Assembly (NCBI GenBank): GCA_963662155.1
Contig: OY759263.1
Location: 17,699,894-17,763,893 of the forward strand
Reading direction: 5' to 3'
DNA from: Lamellibrachia columna
Taxonomy: Eukaryota > Annelida > Polychaeta > Sabellida > Siboglinidae
Length of the DNA: 64,000 nt
Shown: in pieces, positions 1 to 10,795 of the stretch
How positions within the stretch are numbered: the first letter of the stretch is position 1
Layout: each line of letters opens with the position of its first letter
Program-made: the position numbers and the translations under genes
The notes under the pieces: model-generated
Told to the model about the DNA's origin: nothing
Databases searched by the model: none
The model's input: only the letters and a program-made list of their open reading frames with translations

Positions 1-75
1 TCAAATGTTATGTTGTCCTTATGAATTTATGCATTATGGTTGTCTATTTACTTGTGTTACGTTTCTTTGTAGCAG

Positions 76-189
76 ACATTGACGAGTGTGCCAGTAACCC
101 GTGTCAGAACGGCGGAACTTGCGTTGATGAAATAAACAAATTCCTTTGCCGCTGTGGAAGTTACTACAGGGGAACAACCTGCGAACACG
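76..189 (+). CDS. Exon: calcium-binding-type EGF module 1
   Basis: Starts after a tagcag acceptor and ends at a gtgaga donor; 114 nt, phase 1-1. It encodes IDECASNPCQNGGTC...C.C...C with six cysteines. The D-I-D-E start and the residues before the fifth cysteine fit a calcium-binding EGF. It is very similar to module 3, including the flanking intron sequence. Confidence 0.85.
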
Positions 190-650
190 GTGAGAAAACG
201 TTACTTCTTGGTGATGCTGCTTGGTTCATAATGTGTCCGCACATAAGATGGAGACTAACAGCTGACCTGTAATATTTGAACTTGTGCTTGTACGCAATAT
301 TGCATTACTCTATGCAAGAAGGATACTTACAATAATAATACTATATGCATAACGTTGTTTATATCTTGATAATCCCGACAACTGTGGTAATTCCACTTAT
401 ATCCACCGACTAGACCAAAAGCGTTGTTATAAAAAAAAACACTGATTCCCCAACTGTTTGACAAGACACATGAAACCGTGAGGCCATGATATCCAATGTG
501 TTATCTAAACTACCCGCCAGAGCTCGCCATTGACACTGCCAAGTTAATGACATTCGAAAATCCATCTAAGAGTGGTATATATGGATTTCACGTGGCTGGT
601 TTGAAGAGCATATCATACTATTTAGTTCGTGGCGTTGTTTCTTATTTTAG

Positions 651-758
651 AACGTTGTGTGTCCGACACGTGTCAAAATGGAGGGACCTGCCTTTCCTTG
701 ATTGAAGGAGTTTCCTGCCAATGTCCAGGCGGTTTTGCCGGACAACGGTGCGAGACAG
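651..758 (+). CDS. Exon: EGF module 2
   Basis: Acceptor ttttag before 651 and donor gtaaac after 758; 108 nt, phase 1-1. It encodes ERCVSDTCQNGGTC and then CQCPGGFAGQRCETG, a classic six-cysteine EGF without the calcium-binding signature. Confidence 0.85.
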
Positions 759-894
759 GTAAACGTCATATTTGTCGTTCGTTCCATGAAGTTATTAGTG
801 CAATAACTGACACAAAGTTAAGGATATACATGTTTTGTTCTCAGTGGTTTATATATTGTGATTTTATTTACTTGTGTAACGTTTCTTTGTGCAG

Positions 895-1008
895 ACGTCG
901 ATGAGTGTGCCAGTCGTCCTTGTCTTAATGACGGAACTTGTGTCGATGAAACAAACAGTTTCCGTTGTGTCTGTGAAGGTTACTTCAGGGGCACAACCTG
1001 TCAATACG
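895..1008 (+). CDS. Exon: calcium-binding-type EGF module 3
   Basis: Acceptor gtgcag and donor gtgagg; 114 nt, phase 1-1. It encodes DVDECASRPCLNDGTCVDE and then FRCVCEGYFRGTTCQYG. It has the same length as module 1 and a near-identical upstream polypyrimidine tract, so one is a recent exon copy of the other. Confidence 0.85.
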
Positions 1009-1839
1009 GTGAGGAAACGTTACGATTACTTGGCGGTGCACATATAGTAGTATAGTCTTTTGAGATGACCGAAGCAAATGTATGCTTCCTTGACTTAATG
1101 CTTGTACTTTGACATATTTGTGTTTGTAATACACTTCCATCTGCATGCGCTGTATTTTTTAAACATAAGCTCTCCTGCTTAGTAATGCCCTTCATAAAAA
1201 GTAGTTTCAAATAATCTTTGTCATGACATGAGTTGATTTATGCATTTGCCTCAACTAAATCAACCCATGCTCTGTCAAAGCATTGTAGAAATGAGTTGAT
1301 TTAGGACCAATACACCAAATGAGGGTAATTTGAGACATGCTAAACGCTGAGTTGTAAGTAAGTTTAGTTGGCATATGATGTTCCTTATAATTCTTACAAA
1401 GGTTCAGTAAAAATCCATCTGACAGGAAACAAATATATCTTGGCAATTATAGACTAACTCCGTCTTTAATAAATTCATGTTACATAAACTATATTACATG
1501 TAATAGTCAAATGTTACGTAATTAAAATAAAAGAGCACACGAATTAGCACAGTGTGTAGCTATAATACAGGTTTTTGAAAGTTAGTAGTTTGGTAATTAC
1601 CGTAATAGAAATATATGTTGATATCATTTTGTGCGGGTTACTATGACTGGAATATACGGTGATAGCATTGTGTGGTAGTTGCTGCAACATATATACCCGG
1701 TAATTTCATTTTGTGACAGTTGTTATAACGGGAATATCTGATTACACAAAGTTATTGGGGTTGCCGTAAAAGGAATATCCAACTTGCCCCAAAAGATCCT
1801 ACGGGTCCATTGTATTACGTATATGCATATGTTTGACAG

Positions 1840-1953
1840 ACATGAATACGTGTCGAAGCCAACCCTGTTTGAACGGGGGGAGTTGTCACAGTCTCTACGA
1901 TGCCTACGAATGCGTCTGCGCTGACGGCTTCACTGGAGACGTCTGCAACTCTC
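1840..1953 (+). CDS. Exon: EGF module 4
   Basis: Acceptor tgacag, donor gtgagc; 114 nt, phase 1-1. It encodes [15 protein letters not shown] and then [16 protein letters not shown], six cysteines in EGF spacing. Confidence 0.85.
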
Positions 1954-2599
1954 GTGAGCGTTATTATTAACCCATAACTTACAGATAGATGCAATAAAAA
2001 CTTAACAGTTGGACATGTTTTATGCCAGTCAATCCGTTTATTGCGAAGCAGATTATCACGCACATCTTTACAGATCTATCACTTATTACGCATGATGGTA
2101 GACATTTACGGTATAAAACCTCAGGTTACTAGGTCTATCAATTGGAAGTTTATTGCAAGGCAAAAAATAAGTAATATTGAATTTACTTTAACGTATCCCG
2201 TCTTACACTTCATCGTAATTTCAATCAAATTATTGCTGTATTCTTAAGGTTTTCTACATATTCGTATACATATATATGAACGGTACCATTCTACAGAATG
2301 CACGTTTTCTTGTGAACGTTGTTGTAAAGTCATTTTTAATTCTCACAAATAGTGTAGCACAAACGATATTATAACATACCGGTACAACGTCATTCGAAAA
2401 GCAACTGTGTCATCGTCGCCTATAAAAACAGTTTCACAAAAAAACTCGTTCTAAATAAGTGAAGGTATATGTGTTTACGCACTTGTGCGCGTGACAGCTT
2501 TCGTACCGATACATTCAGACAAACGCATATGCAAAACGAAATAACCAGATGTACCAAGCATTCAATGTCATCAATACAGAGTGTTTAATGGTATTGTAG

Positions 2600-2710
2600 C
2601 TCCCCCGTGTACGGCTGATTATTGCCACAACGGTGGCACATGCCTTGATACCAGGACGGGGCCGTCGTGTGTTTGTCCAAATAACCTCACCGGAAGACAA
2701 TGTGATCTAG
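2600..2710 (+). CDS. Exon: EGF module 5
   Basis: Acceptor ttgtag, donor gtgagt; 111 nt, phase 1-1. It encodes APPCTADYCHNGGTC and then CVCPNNLTGRQCDLG. NLTG contains a possible N-glycosylation sequon. Confidence 0.85.
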   Translation, partial: LPRVRLIIATTVAHALIPGRGRRVFVQITSPEDNVI

Positions 2711-3420
2711 GTGAGTTACTGAAGACGAGTATTTGTAGCCAAAAGGGTCTATATTCAACGATCAGCGGCAATATATACCTAAGCGAATCTCGAACAAAAC
2801 TCTCTATCTGCCATCAAATCTCGGTAGAGTTTGTTTGGACACGCGCTCCGCATGCCACGTGAAGCCCCTGCACAGCTCGCCGTAGATAAGTAGTTCACAC
2901 TCGTTGACGTGGCGGACTTGCGATGGCGAATTCAAGCGACACTACCAAATGCTCTCGACAAAGACGTAGGAGGCAGTCGGCAAGCGTATCCGAAGCCAGC
3001 GAGACCTAGACACGCTGAGGAAACCTTACCTAGGTCAACTGCACAATCGATGCCGGAACATACTGAAACTGAGGATGTGACACGAAATTGCGTTCACCCA
3101 ACCAACGATTGTAATATACTTCGACGTAGTTCATTTTAATTAATGTAAATCGCGTTATGCACATCATAAAAGTAGTATGTCATGCTAGCACTTTGACGCG
3201 CGAACATCAATAGGCCTACCTATGTAATTATAAAGTGTTATATAAATTAACTTTTATCGCGTTACTGGTTCTGTTAGGTATTCGTGAGTGCGGCATTAAA
3301 TATAAACAGACGACAACTGCTTACACCCTTGTTAGTAATATATTGTTAGTAATATATTTGTAAGATTATGTAAATTTCACCGTTCCAATAATCATGGTTG
3401 TTTTCTTATGCATATTTTAG

Positions 3421-3531
3421 GTATCCTGTGCCAAAGAAAGCCGTGTCAAAATTTCGGAACCTGCAGAGAAGCAGCCGGTGTACGGATTTGTAAATGCGTC
3501 GGAAGTTTCTCTGGCGACAGCTGCGAACACA
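3421..3531 (+). CDS. Exon: EGF module 6
   Basis: Acceptor ttttag, donor gtaagt; 111 nt, phase 1-1. It encodes GILCQRKPCQNFGTC and then ICKCVGSFSGDSCEH. This is the last EGF before the SEA domain and is too short in open frame to show up as an ORF. Confidence 0.8.
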
Positions 3532-3989
3532 GTAAGTGACTTGTCTCGTCTACAGCGTAGGCAGCGTATTTAATATACAGTGGGACATGATGATATTTAT
3601 TATTATCAAACCTTAGAATGTCACAAGAGAGATTCTTATTCTCCCTGAGTAATAAAATTATGAGATGAATTATTTAATTTAACTTAAAATTCATGTTTGT
3701 GCCTTGGACGATTGTATTTTGTAGAATCAGGTGGGACAGGAATACAAATCTCGTGACTCTAAATACGTTTTATTCAAACGTGAAGCGTAGTCCCCCAGAA
3801 TATTTACGACTTTGGCAGTTTTCGTGGATCAGCATTGTTTTGTGTTTTATCGTGTACGGAATCAAGGGTAATTCATATTGTTATTAATATTGTCTAATCA
3901 CAGTAATAGTCCTACATTGTACGAAACCGGTAAATGTGAAAATATTGTCTTTAATCATTTGTGTGTTGGAGTTAATTATCTTTACCCAG

Positions 3990-4129
3990 GTCTGATAGCG
4001 ACGGTGCCGGTTTCCGCGAAGAAGCGAATGGACGTTAAGTTAAGATTGACAAACGCAATATTCAAAGACACGTTAAAAGACAAGGATTCGAAAGAATACG
4101 TAAGGCTAAGGAATCATGTCGAGAAGGCT
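3990..4129 (+). CDS. Exon: SEA domain, first part
   Basis: Acceptor acccag, donor gtgagt; 140 nt, phase 1 in and phase 0 out. It encodes ATVPVSAKKRMDVKLRLTN and then KDSKEYVRLRNHVEKA. The pattern F.-D-.-L-.-D-.-S-.-E-[FY]-.-.-L matches the first strand and helix of SEA domains. Confidence 0.75.
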
Positions 4130-4534
4130 GTGAGTTATTTTTCAGGATATGATTATTTTCTAAACATGTTTGCAGCTCAATCTCATTGATGTTTCGTAAT
4201 GCTACATTTGCTGAAAGGGAATTAGTACGCAATCATAATGTGTATTAGCTCAGAACGAAGAATACGTAATTATAATGAAAATGATAATTATAATAATCCG
4301 AAGTTATAATACAAATCACACGTACAAAACAACCTTAAGCCAACCCAGAAAATATATGTCAACACATTATATTTATTGCTGCATTCTTCAAAAGGAGCAA
4401 CATTCCAATGTCGATGTCGATTATGATATGGAGGAACACAACGGCGCTAACAAATATGAACTCACACAAACAAACGTGAATAGTAATGCGAATGCGGTAT
4501 AATTGTGTAACAGACACGAAGTCCTATATTTCAG

Positions 4535-4599
4535 CTTAAAGAAACCATTGACGACACGTTGGGTAAAGGGAAATACGAAATTGTTGATGTCACATTCAG
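4535..4599 (+). CDS. Exon: SEA domain, middle part (65 nt)
   Basis: A small exon found by phase matching: acceptor tttcag, donor gtgtgt, phase 0 in and phase 2 out. It encodes LKETIDDTLGKGKYEIVDVT, which supplies the segment needed between SEA halves and joins exactly to the next exon to make VTFRAGSIEV. Confidence 0.75.
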
Positions 4600-4883
4600 G
4601 TGTGTATGATTCTGATTGAAAATGACAATTAACGGTCTTCAAGTTCGTCTCCAATGTCAGCATTTATTGGTTATGCTGTGGAGTTGTAAAAGTTGTAATA
4701 AATCATTTCGTTTTTTCTCCTCTGCTTGAAATTGGGGAGGCCCTATTCTATTATATTATATTCGCAGATATGCATTTATGTCACTCACATAGCCGGTAAC
4801 TTCCTTTCGTATACATATGACGTGGGATGAGGTAAATAAGCGTGTCTCCCTCTGCCAACATGTGCTTTTGCAAACTTCCCCGC

Positions 4884-5057
<174 letters not shown>

Positions 5058-5177
5058 TGTTCCCCTTCTTCTTATTTTGTTTTGTTTCCTTTTCCGTCTC
5101 AACCAACACAAATTGTAAATCTATGTTGTCCGTATTAATAGTTGCACTGTGGTAACTGTGTGTCTTGTTCTTTACAG

Positions 5178-5317
5178 AGCCGGAAGTATCGAAGTCATCT
5201 ACGTAATCGAAATGCTCAAAGGCGCTCCGGACCCATCGACTATTGTGGCGGCCATCAAGCAACACAATGGCCCGTTCGCCGGATTTGAAATGGATCGAGA
5301 CTCCGTGGAGGTGTCAG
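5178..5317 (+). CDS. Exon: SEA domain, second part with G-S cleavage-like site
   Basis: Acceptor ttacag, donor gtatga; 140 nt, phase 2 in and phase 1 out. It encodes [18 protein letters not shown] and the C-terminal SEA helix and strand. GSIEV resembles the GSVVV autoproteolysis motif of cleaved SEA domains. This is the first exon inside the large palindrome; its mirror copy at 35719-35858 differs by at least one codon (EVS here, EMS there). Confidence 0.8.
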
Positions 5318-6027
5318 GTATGAACACCTCTCAGTAAGACTTTCGTTTTAATTTTAAATAGCTTAAAATAATCTGAAAGATTCAAACGTAGTGTGAAGGA
5401 ACCTAAAATGTTGTTTTGTTTTTTCGTACAACGATCGTGGTTTTTCATTAACATTTTAAATATGTATATCAGATCAAAGCCTTTGTATTTAGCTCCACTT
5501 CGAATGACAAAAATTAAGTGTTCATGCATTAGCAGTGAATTTCCGATAACATATGGCTTCAAGCACATTGGTTGGCTGGCAGCGCAGTAATCGTTTTAGT
5601 AAAGAACTAGTCGGAGGGAAATACTTAGGAGACAATAAGCTGGATTGTTCTAGTCTGTTGCAAGTGATTGGTGAGCTGGAAGCATGCAACATTATCTAGA
5701 CACAATGTTCAAAAATGGTTCGGTGCAAAGAAATGGCATGGTCGTCGAGCGACTATAATAAATTCTTTGTCTACATTACCACAATATGGTGGTATATTTA
5801 GGGTGCGTTTATGCTTACTTCAGTAACTTGTTTACTGGTGTTTGTGTACCGTAATTTGCCTATGCGGTAAATCTAATATCATGTTCCATATTAATTAAAA
5901 TTGTCGGGAATTGCATATAACTAAGTATCTAAGATTAATCACCACGACACAAAAGTGTCAGTGAAAAACAGTAATTGCTATTTATCTTCCTTTGCCGTTG
6001 CTACATGTTGTGTATGTTTCTTCGTAG

Positions 6028-6087
6028 AACTGTCCAACACTCCAATACCGCCACTGGGAAAAAAGCGTGTGAGCGTCGCTACAATAG
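6028..6087 (+). CDS. Exon: juxtamembrane segment
   Basis: 60 nt, phase 1-1, acceptor tcgtag. It encodes ELSNTPIPPLGKKRVSVATI, a short proline-containing stalk directly before the membrane helix. The donor is followed at once by the intronic minisatellite. Confidence 0.7.
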
Positions 6088-6091
6088 GTCA

Positions 6092-7060
6092 GTGATGCTA
6101 ACGTTGTTAGATGGTGTCAGTTATCCTTATGTTGTTAGATGGTGCCAGTGATGTTAACGTTATTCGATGGTGCTAGTGATCCTTATGTTGTTAGATGGTG
6201 TCAGTGATGCTAATATTATTTAATGGTGTCAGTTATGCTAACGTTGTTCGATGGTGCCAGTGGTGCTAACGTTGTTCGATGGTGCCAGTGGTGCTAACGC
6301 TGTTCGATGGTGTCATTGGTACTAACGTTGTTCGATGGTGCCAATGGTGCTAACGTTATTCGATGGTGCCAGTGGTGCTAACGTTGTTCGATGGTGTTAT
6401 TGGTACTAACGTTGTTCGATGGTGCCAGTGGTGGTAACGTTGTTTGATGGTGTCAGTTATGCTAACGTTGATCGATGGTGTAAATGGTGCTAACGTTGAT
6501 CGATGGTGTAAATGGTGCTAACGTTGTTCGGTGATGCCAGTGGTGCTAACGTTGTTCAGTGCTGTCAGGCATGCTAATGTTGTTCGATGGTGCCAGTGGT
6601 GCTAACGTTGTTCGATGGTGTTATTGGTACTAACGTTGTTCGATGGTGTCAGTTATGCTAACGTTGATCGATGGTGTAAATGGTGCTAACGTTGTTCGGT
6701 GATGCCAGTGGTGCTAACGTTGTTCGGTGCTGTCAGGCATGCTAATGTTGTTCGATGGTGCCAGTGGTGCTAACGTTGTTCGATGGTGTTATTTGTACTA
6801 ACGTTGTTCGATGGTGTCAGTTATGCTAACGTTGATCGATGGTGTAAATGGTGCTAACGTTGTTCGGTGATGCCAGTGGTGCTAACGTTGTTCGGTGCTG
6901 TCAGGCATGCTAATGTTGTTCGATGGTGCCAGTGGTGCTAACGTTATTCTATGGTGTTAGTTATGCTAACGTTGTTCGATGGTGCCAGTGATACTAACGA
7001 TTTTGTCAGTGGTGCTAATGTTGATTGATTGTGTCAGTGGTGCTAGCGTTTTTCGATGGG
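6092..7060 (+). repeat. Intronic minisatellite, about 28-bp unit
   Basis: Roughly 34 imperfect copies of tggtgctaacgttgttcgat plus ggtgccag, between the juxtamembrane and TM exons. Short open frames across it are repeat artefacts. The mirror copy (34140-34947) is shorter by several units. Confidence 0.9.
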
Positions 7061-7331
7061 TTAATTTAGCACGTGGCTATTTTTTTGCGTTACGTTCATT
7101 TCATCTAGTGAATAATAAAAACATTGCGTCTTGTCCATTTCAAGATATTGCGTTGGAAACTAATTATTCACACCATTTTCTACGCGACGAACATAGCTAC
7201 AAAACGGTTGGCGGGTCGGACTACTTACAATGTATTTACGCACGAAATCTGATATAAATAACACTATTGTTCGAATATTATAGTGTTCGTTGCATCGGTC
7301 ATATGAAGAATATGTTTGTTCTCTTCTGTAG

Positions 7332-7425
7332 GGATCATAGTCGGCGCGCTAGTTGGACTCGTACTCGTAGGCATTGCTATTGGCGAAACCATCTACTGCT
7401 TAATCAAGAAATCACGACGAAATAG
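7332..7425 (+). CDS. Exon: transmembrane helix and stop-transfer
   Basis: Acceptor ctgtag, donor gtaacg; 94 nt, phase 1 in and phase 2 out. It encodes about 22 hydrophobic residues (IIVGALVGLVLVGIAIG...), then CLIKKSRRN, a typical single-pass helix with a basic cytoplasmic anchor. Confidence 0.85.
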
Positions 7426-7744
7426 GTAACGTATTTATCTTAATCTGTGTTTTCACCTTTTCCTCACAAATGTCGGTTGTTCCGCAGCAAATGATGTAGG
7501 AATCGATGCAATGGCTTCGATTTCAACGGAAACGCACATTATCGTATATAGATACATTGCCAGCATCACGCCTCTCACATTTGACCTCCCGTTTTAATGC
7601 GTTAGGCTTAGATGTCGACAGCAGAATCGCCAGTAAGACTGGCTCGCCAAGTAGACCTGTCTTTAGCAATTGTTTCCCAGTACGCAGAGTCAAGTCGAAG
7701 TTATTCGCGGGTGTAGAACTGTCTAATCGACGTTGTATTCACAG

Positions 7745-7826
7745 CGCGGCACAACATGGGAACCAGAACACACAAGTCGTCCGCCGTCCGCGGACGCGAG
7801 GAGGAAAACGTCAACAGAACATCTGA
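7745..7826 (+). CDS. Exon: cytoplasmic tail, frameshifted in this copy
   Basis: The acceptor cacag gives the phase needed after the TM exon. The frame runs SAAQHGNQNTQVV, then leaves the frame seen in the mirror copy because of a 7-bp extra segment near 7778-7784, and ends at TGA 7824-7826. The downstream sequence to 7941 still encodes TVYLSLQFDNPNF and NHYEML in another frame, so this copy may make a truncated tail. The acceptor choice is inferred; another upstream acceptor cannot be excluded. Confidence 0.5.
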
Positions 7827-7941
7827 CATTTCGACCGTCTACTTAAGTCTACAGTTTGACAACCCGAACTTCGATGGTGGAGATCTCACCGATAACCACT
7901 ATGAAATGTTAGGCAACACACCGGTGTCACACGAACAATGA

Positions 7942-8420
7942 GCAATGTTACTACAAAGTAGGTGTTCGCAAGAATACAATTGTCTTATGCTTTCGAAGAC
8001 TGCGAATATCAGCTGAGATGCGTGTTTCTTTCAAGAAAGGGTGCAGGATAAACCGCAAGAACCCATCCTTGATTCCCCAATGGCATTATAAACGACGGAC
8101 TGCATGCAGCTAAAACGTATTACTAATCACTAACTGTTGTTTATGGCATCACCCGGACTTCATGGATAAAGAGGAGAGCAACAACTAATGTGTCCACTCA
8201 ATGCTTTGTGATTTGTAATACAAACGATGTGTAATGTGCAACGTCCTATGCATGTGTCGTTCGTCCATCGTGAAGCGATTGGGACCATTTCAGTCATCCG
8301 GGGGTTGAGGAGGCTAGATTGATATGTGAGTACGTAGGTGACTGAAGAGGCCAATATGCGCATGGAAGATTCTCTGACAGTGTGGACAGGGGATGGGAGC
8401 CGCATGTGGTGTCAGGGGTT
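7942..8420 (+). other. Sequence after the tail exon, probable 3' UTR or spacer
   Basis: No coding signal. It follows the tail stop codon of the intact frame and precedes the LINE relic. I see no clear polyadenylation signal before the LINE; an aataaa lies further on near 9872. Confidence 0.3.
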
Positions 8421-8428
8421 GCTGGCTC

Positions 8429-9475
8429 TTAACTTTCTGGCTTGCCTCGGTTGTTCTGCTGCAGCAGTTGCTCTGTTAGCCTCACAAACGCTTTCACGGA
8501 GATCTTCAGAGTGTCCTTGAAACGTTTTTCTTTGTCCTCTTGTGTGCACATTCCTTCTTGTAGCTCCCCGTAGAAGAGTCTTTTCGGCAGCCGGTGGTCT
8601 GCCATGCGAGCTACATGACCTGCCCATCGTAACTGAAACTGCATGAGGACGGTGTGGATGTTAGATAGGCAGAGTGCGGAGTACTATTGACTTGTACACC
8701 TTCAGCTTGGTCTGTAGACAAATGCCTTTTCAGTTCCAAACTTTGGGGCCTAGTCCGTCGATGACAACGTTCTGGGACAGCGTACTGCCTAGATATGTGA
8801 ATCTGTTCACCACGTTCAGTCTTTGGCCGTTGGCTGTGACACTGGGCTCAACTCGCGGTATCCCTGGAGCTGGCTGATGCATTACTTCAATCTTTTTGAG
8901 GTCAGCTTCTGATCCAGCGTTGATGGCGCAGGCGTCAGCAAACAGAAAATATCTGATGATGTCTGTCATTACCTTGGTGTCTACCTGAAGCCTCCTGAGG
9001 TTGAACAGATTTCTAAAGGCATCCGTCAGCATGGCGTAGAACATTAGACTGAACAGTGACGGTGCTAGGACGCAGCCCATTTTCACCCTGTTTGTGACAG
9101 GGAATGGCTCAGATGTCTCGTCGTTGTCCTCGACCCTTGCTTGCATGTCATCGTGAAATTGTTTCACAATGGCGATGAATTTCCATGGGCAGCCGTACTT
9201 GGACAGGATCCTCCACAGGCCCTCACTGCCTGACAGTGTCGAAGGCCTTGGTCAGATCGACGTAGGTGGAGAACAAGTCGGCATTTTGTTCCTGACATTT
9301 CTCTTGAAGCTGCCGTGCAGGGAACACCATGTCTATGGTTACGCGCTCTTTCCGGAATCCACACTGGCTCTCTGGTAGGAGTCCCTGGTCGAGTTGCAGT
9401 GTAAGACGGTTGTGCAGGATGCTGAAGAGTTATGTGTAGTACGCCACGAACGGCAAAACAACCTGTCGAAAACAA
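8429..9475 (-). mobile_element. Decayed RTE-like LINE fragment (left copy)
   Basis: On the minus strand the pieces read, in order, a GLLPESQCGFRKE-type segment and TYVDLTKAFDTV (RT motifs), FHDDMQARVEDN...PFPVTN.VKMGCVLAPSLFSLMF, FLFADACAINAG (the FADD box with the second Asp lost), FTYLGSTLSQNV and a C-terminal LRWAGHVARMADHRLPKRLF. Frameshifts, stops and internal deletions break it into several ORFs, so it is dead. The same relic is at 31741-32786 on the plus strand in the mirror arm. Confidence 0.85.
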
Positions 9476-10195
9476 TCTATAATTAACCAAAGCAATTAAC
9501 TGACGTAAGAGCGTCTACGGAACTGGCGATGTGGCCGACCCTACTGCGTTAAAATGTCAATATCTTCGAATTGTGCATGTAGCAATTAAGGGTTCGGCGT
9601 TAGCTATGTCGAAACTGTATCAGAGCAGACGAGTGAATTATTATATATTGGTATGTTCAGTGTGTTGCTTAGCATTGATGACATAGATATTATGCTGTCT
9701 CAATATGTTTATAAGATGTTTATAAATTGCACTTGAATTTATATTGTTATCAAGATCTTTATCCTAATTCCATCGTGTTGTATTATTTTTGTTTTAATAA
9801 CCGTCATGAAGCGAGTTTACATTTTTTTTCATTTTATGTGTAACTACTCAATATATTATTGATTGCAAGAAATAAAATGTGTATGTCAACTATTTGTTTA
9901 CATTTTTATTATACGTAGCATACTTAACTCTACCATTTATGCAGCATGACTATCAGTAGTAATACACGTGTGTGTATATATGGTGTTTATTATTCGCACA
10001 TATTAATGGTGAACATGGATTGGACCTCTAACACAATGCGTTTATTATGTGTAGTGAAATCGGATTAAAGTTGTTATATCACATGTATGTTTAACCGCGT
10101 CGTTTACTTCATTCTAGATGTACATGTCTGTTTTCTATTTCAAGGTATCCCAGACATTGTAATAATTAATAAATTGCCATAACATAGTCGTAAAT
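9476..10195. other. AT-rich region without recognised genes
   Basis: No domain or repeat recognised. It contains gaaataaaatg near 9870, a possible polyadenylation signal on the plus strand. It is mirrored at about 31020-31735. Confidence 0.4.
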
Positions 10196-10450
<255 letters not shown>

Positions 10451-10572
10451 ACCTCAGGGGGTGTTTCGTAGTTCGCCACAGTCAACGAGAAGATGCAAGT
10501 AGTAGGTATAGGCTTCTGACCAAGCAATTCCGGTGCCCATGTGTCTGAACGACTTCCGATTGCGCGCGCAGC

Positions 10573-10621
10573 CAATCAGAGCGCCCCCTGGCGACTGTAA
10601 CCGTGCGCAGCGCCCCCTAGC
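10573..10621 (-). promoter_or_regulatory. CCAAT motif and two CTCF-like motifs, left end of element A
   Basis: CAGCCAATCAG is followed by AGCGCCCCCTGGC (10580-10592) and AGCGCCCCCTAGC (10609-10621). Their reverse complements GCCAGGGGGCGCT and GCTAGGGGGCGCT match the core of the conserved CTCF motif. Binding is not shown. Confidence 0.45.
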
Positions 10622-10795
10622 GACTGTATGAGTACCGAAAGATAACAAGTAGCCATCGATAGTGGACATAGGAACGACTGTCTGTTAACAGTGTTCATCG
10701 ATAGAATAACTGAGATCAAAGAGTATCAGTGATCACTAACGGGGTAATTAAGAACTGAGATCAAAGGACCTAACGAGGAGACGAGAAACGAACAA

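Larger units (their letters stand above)
190..3989 (+). other. Introns between EGF exons, no further genes seen
   Basis: AT-rich introns of about 115-830 nt. Around 1600-1770 there are weak imperfect repeats of a GGAATAT...TGTG pattern. An open stretch at 2909-3139 shows no recognisable domain and lies in an intron. Nothing else is supported. Confidence 0.5.

Noticed and set aside
2909..3139. 76-codon ORF in an intron
   Set aside because: No domain, no splice sites fitting the gene phases.
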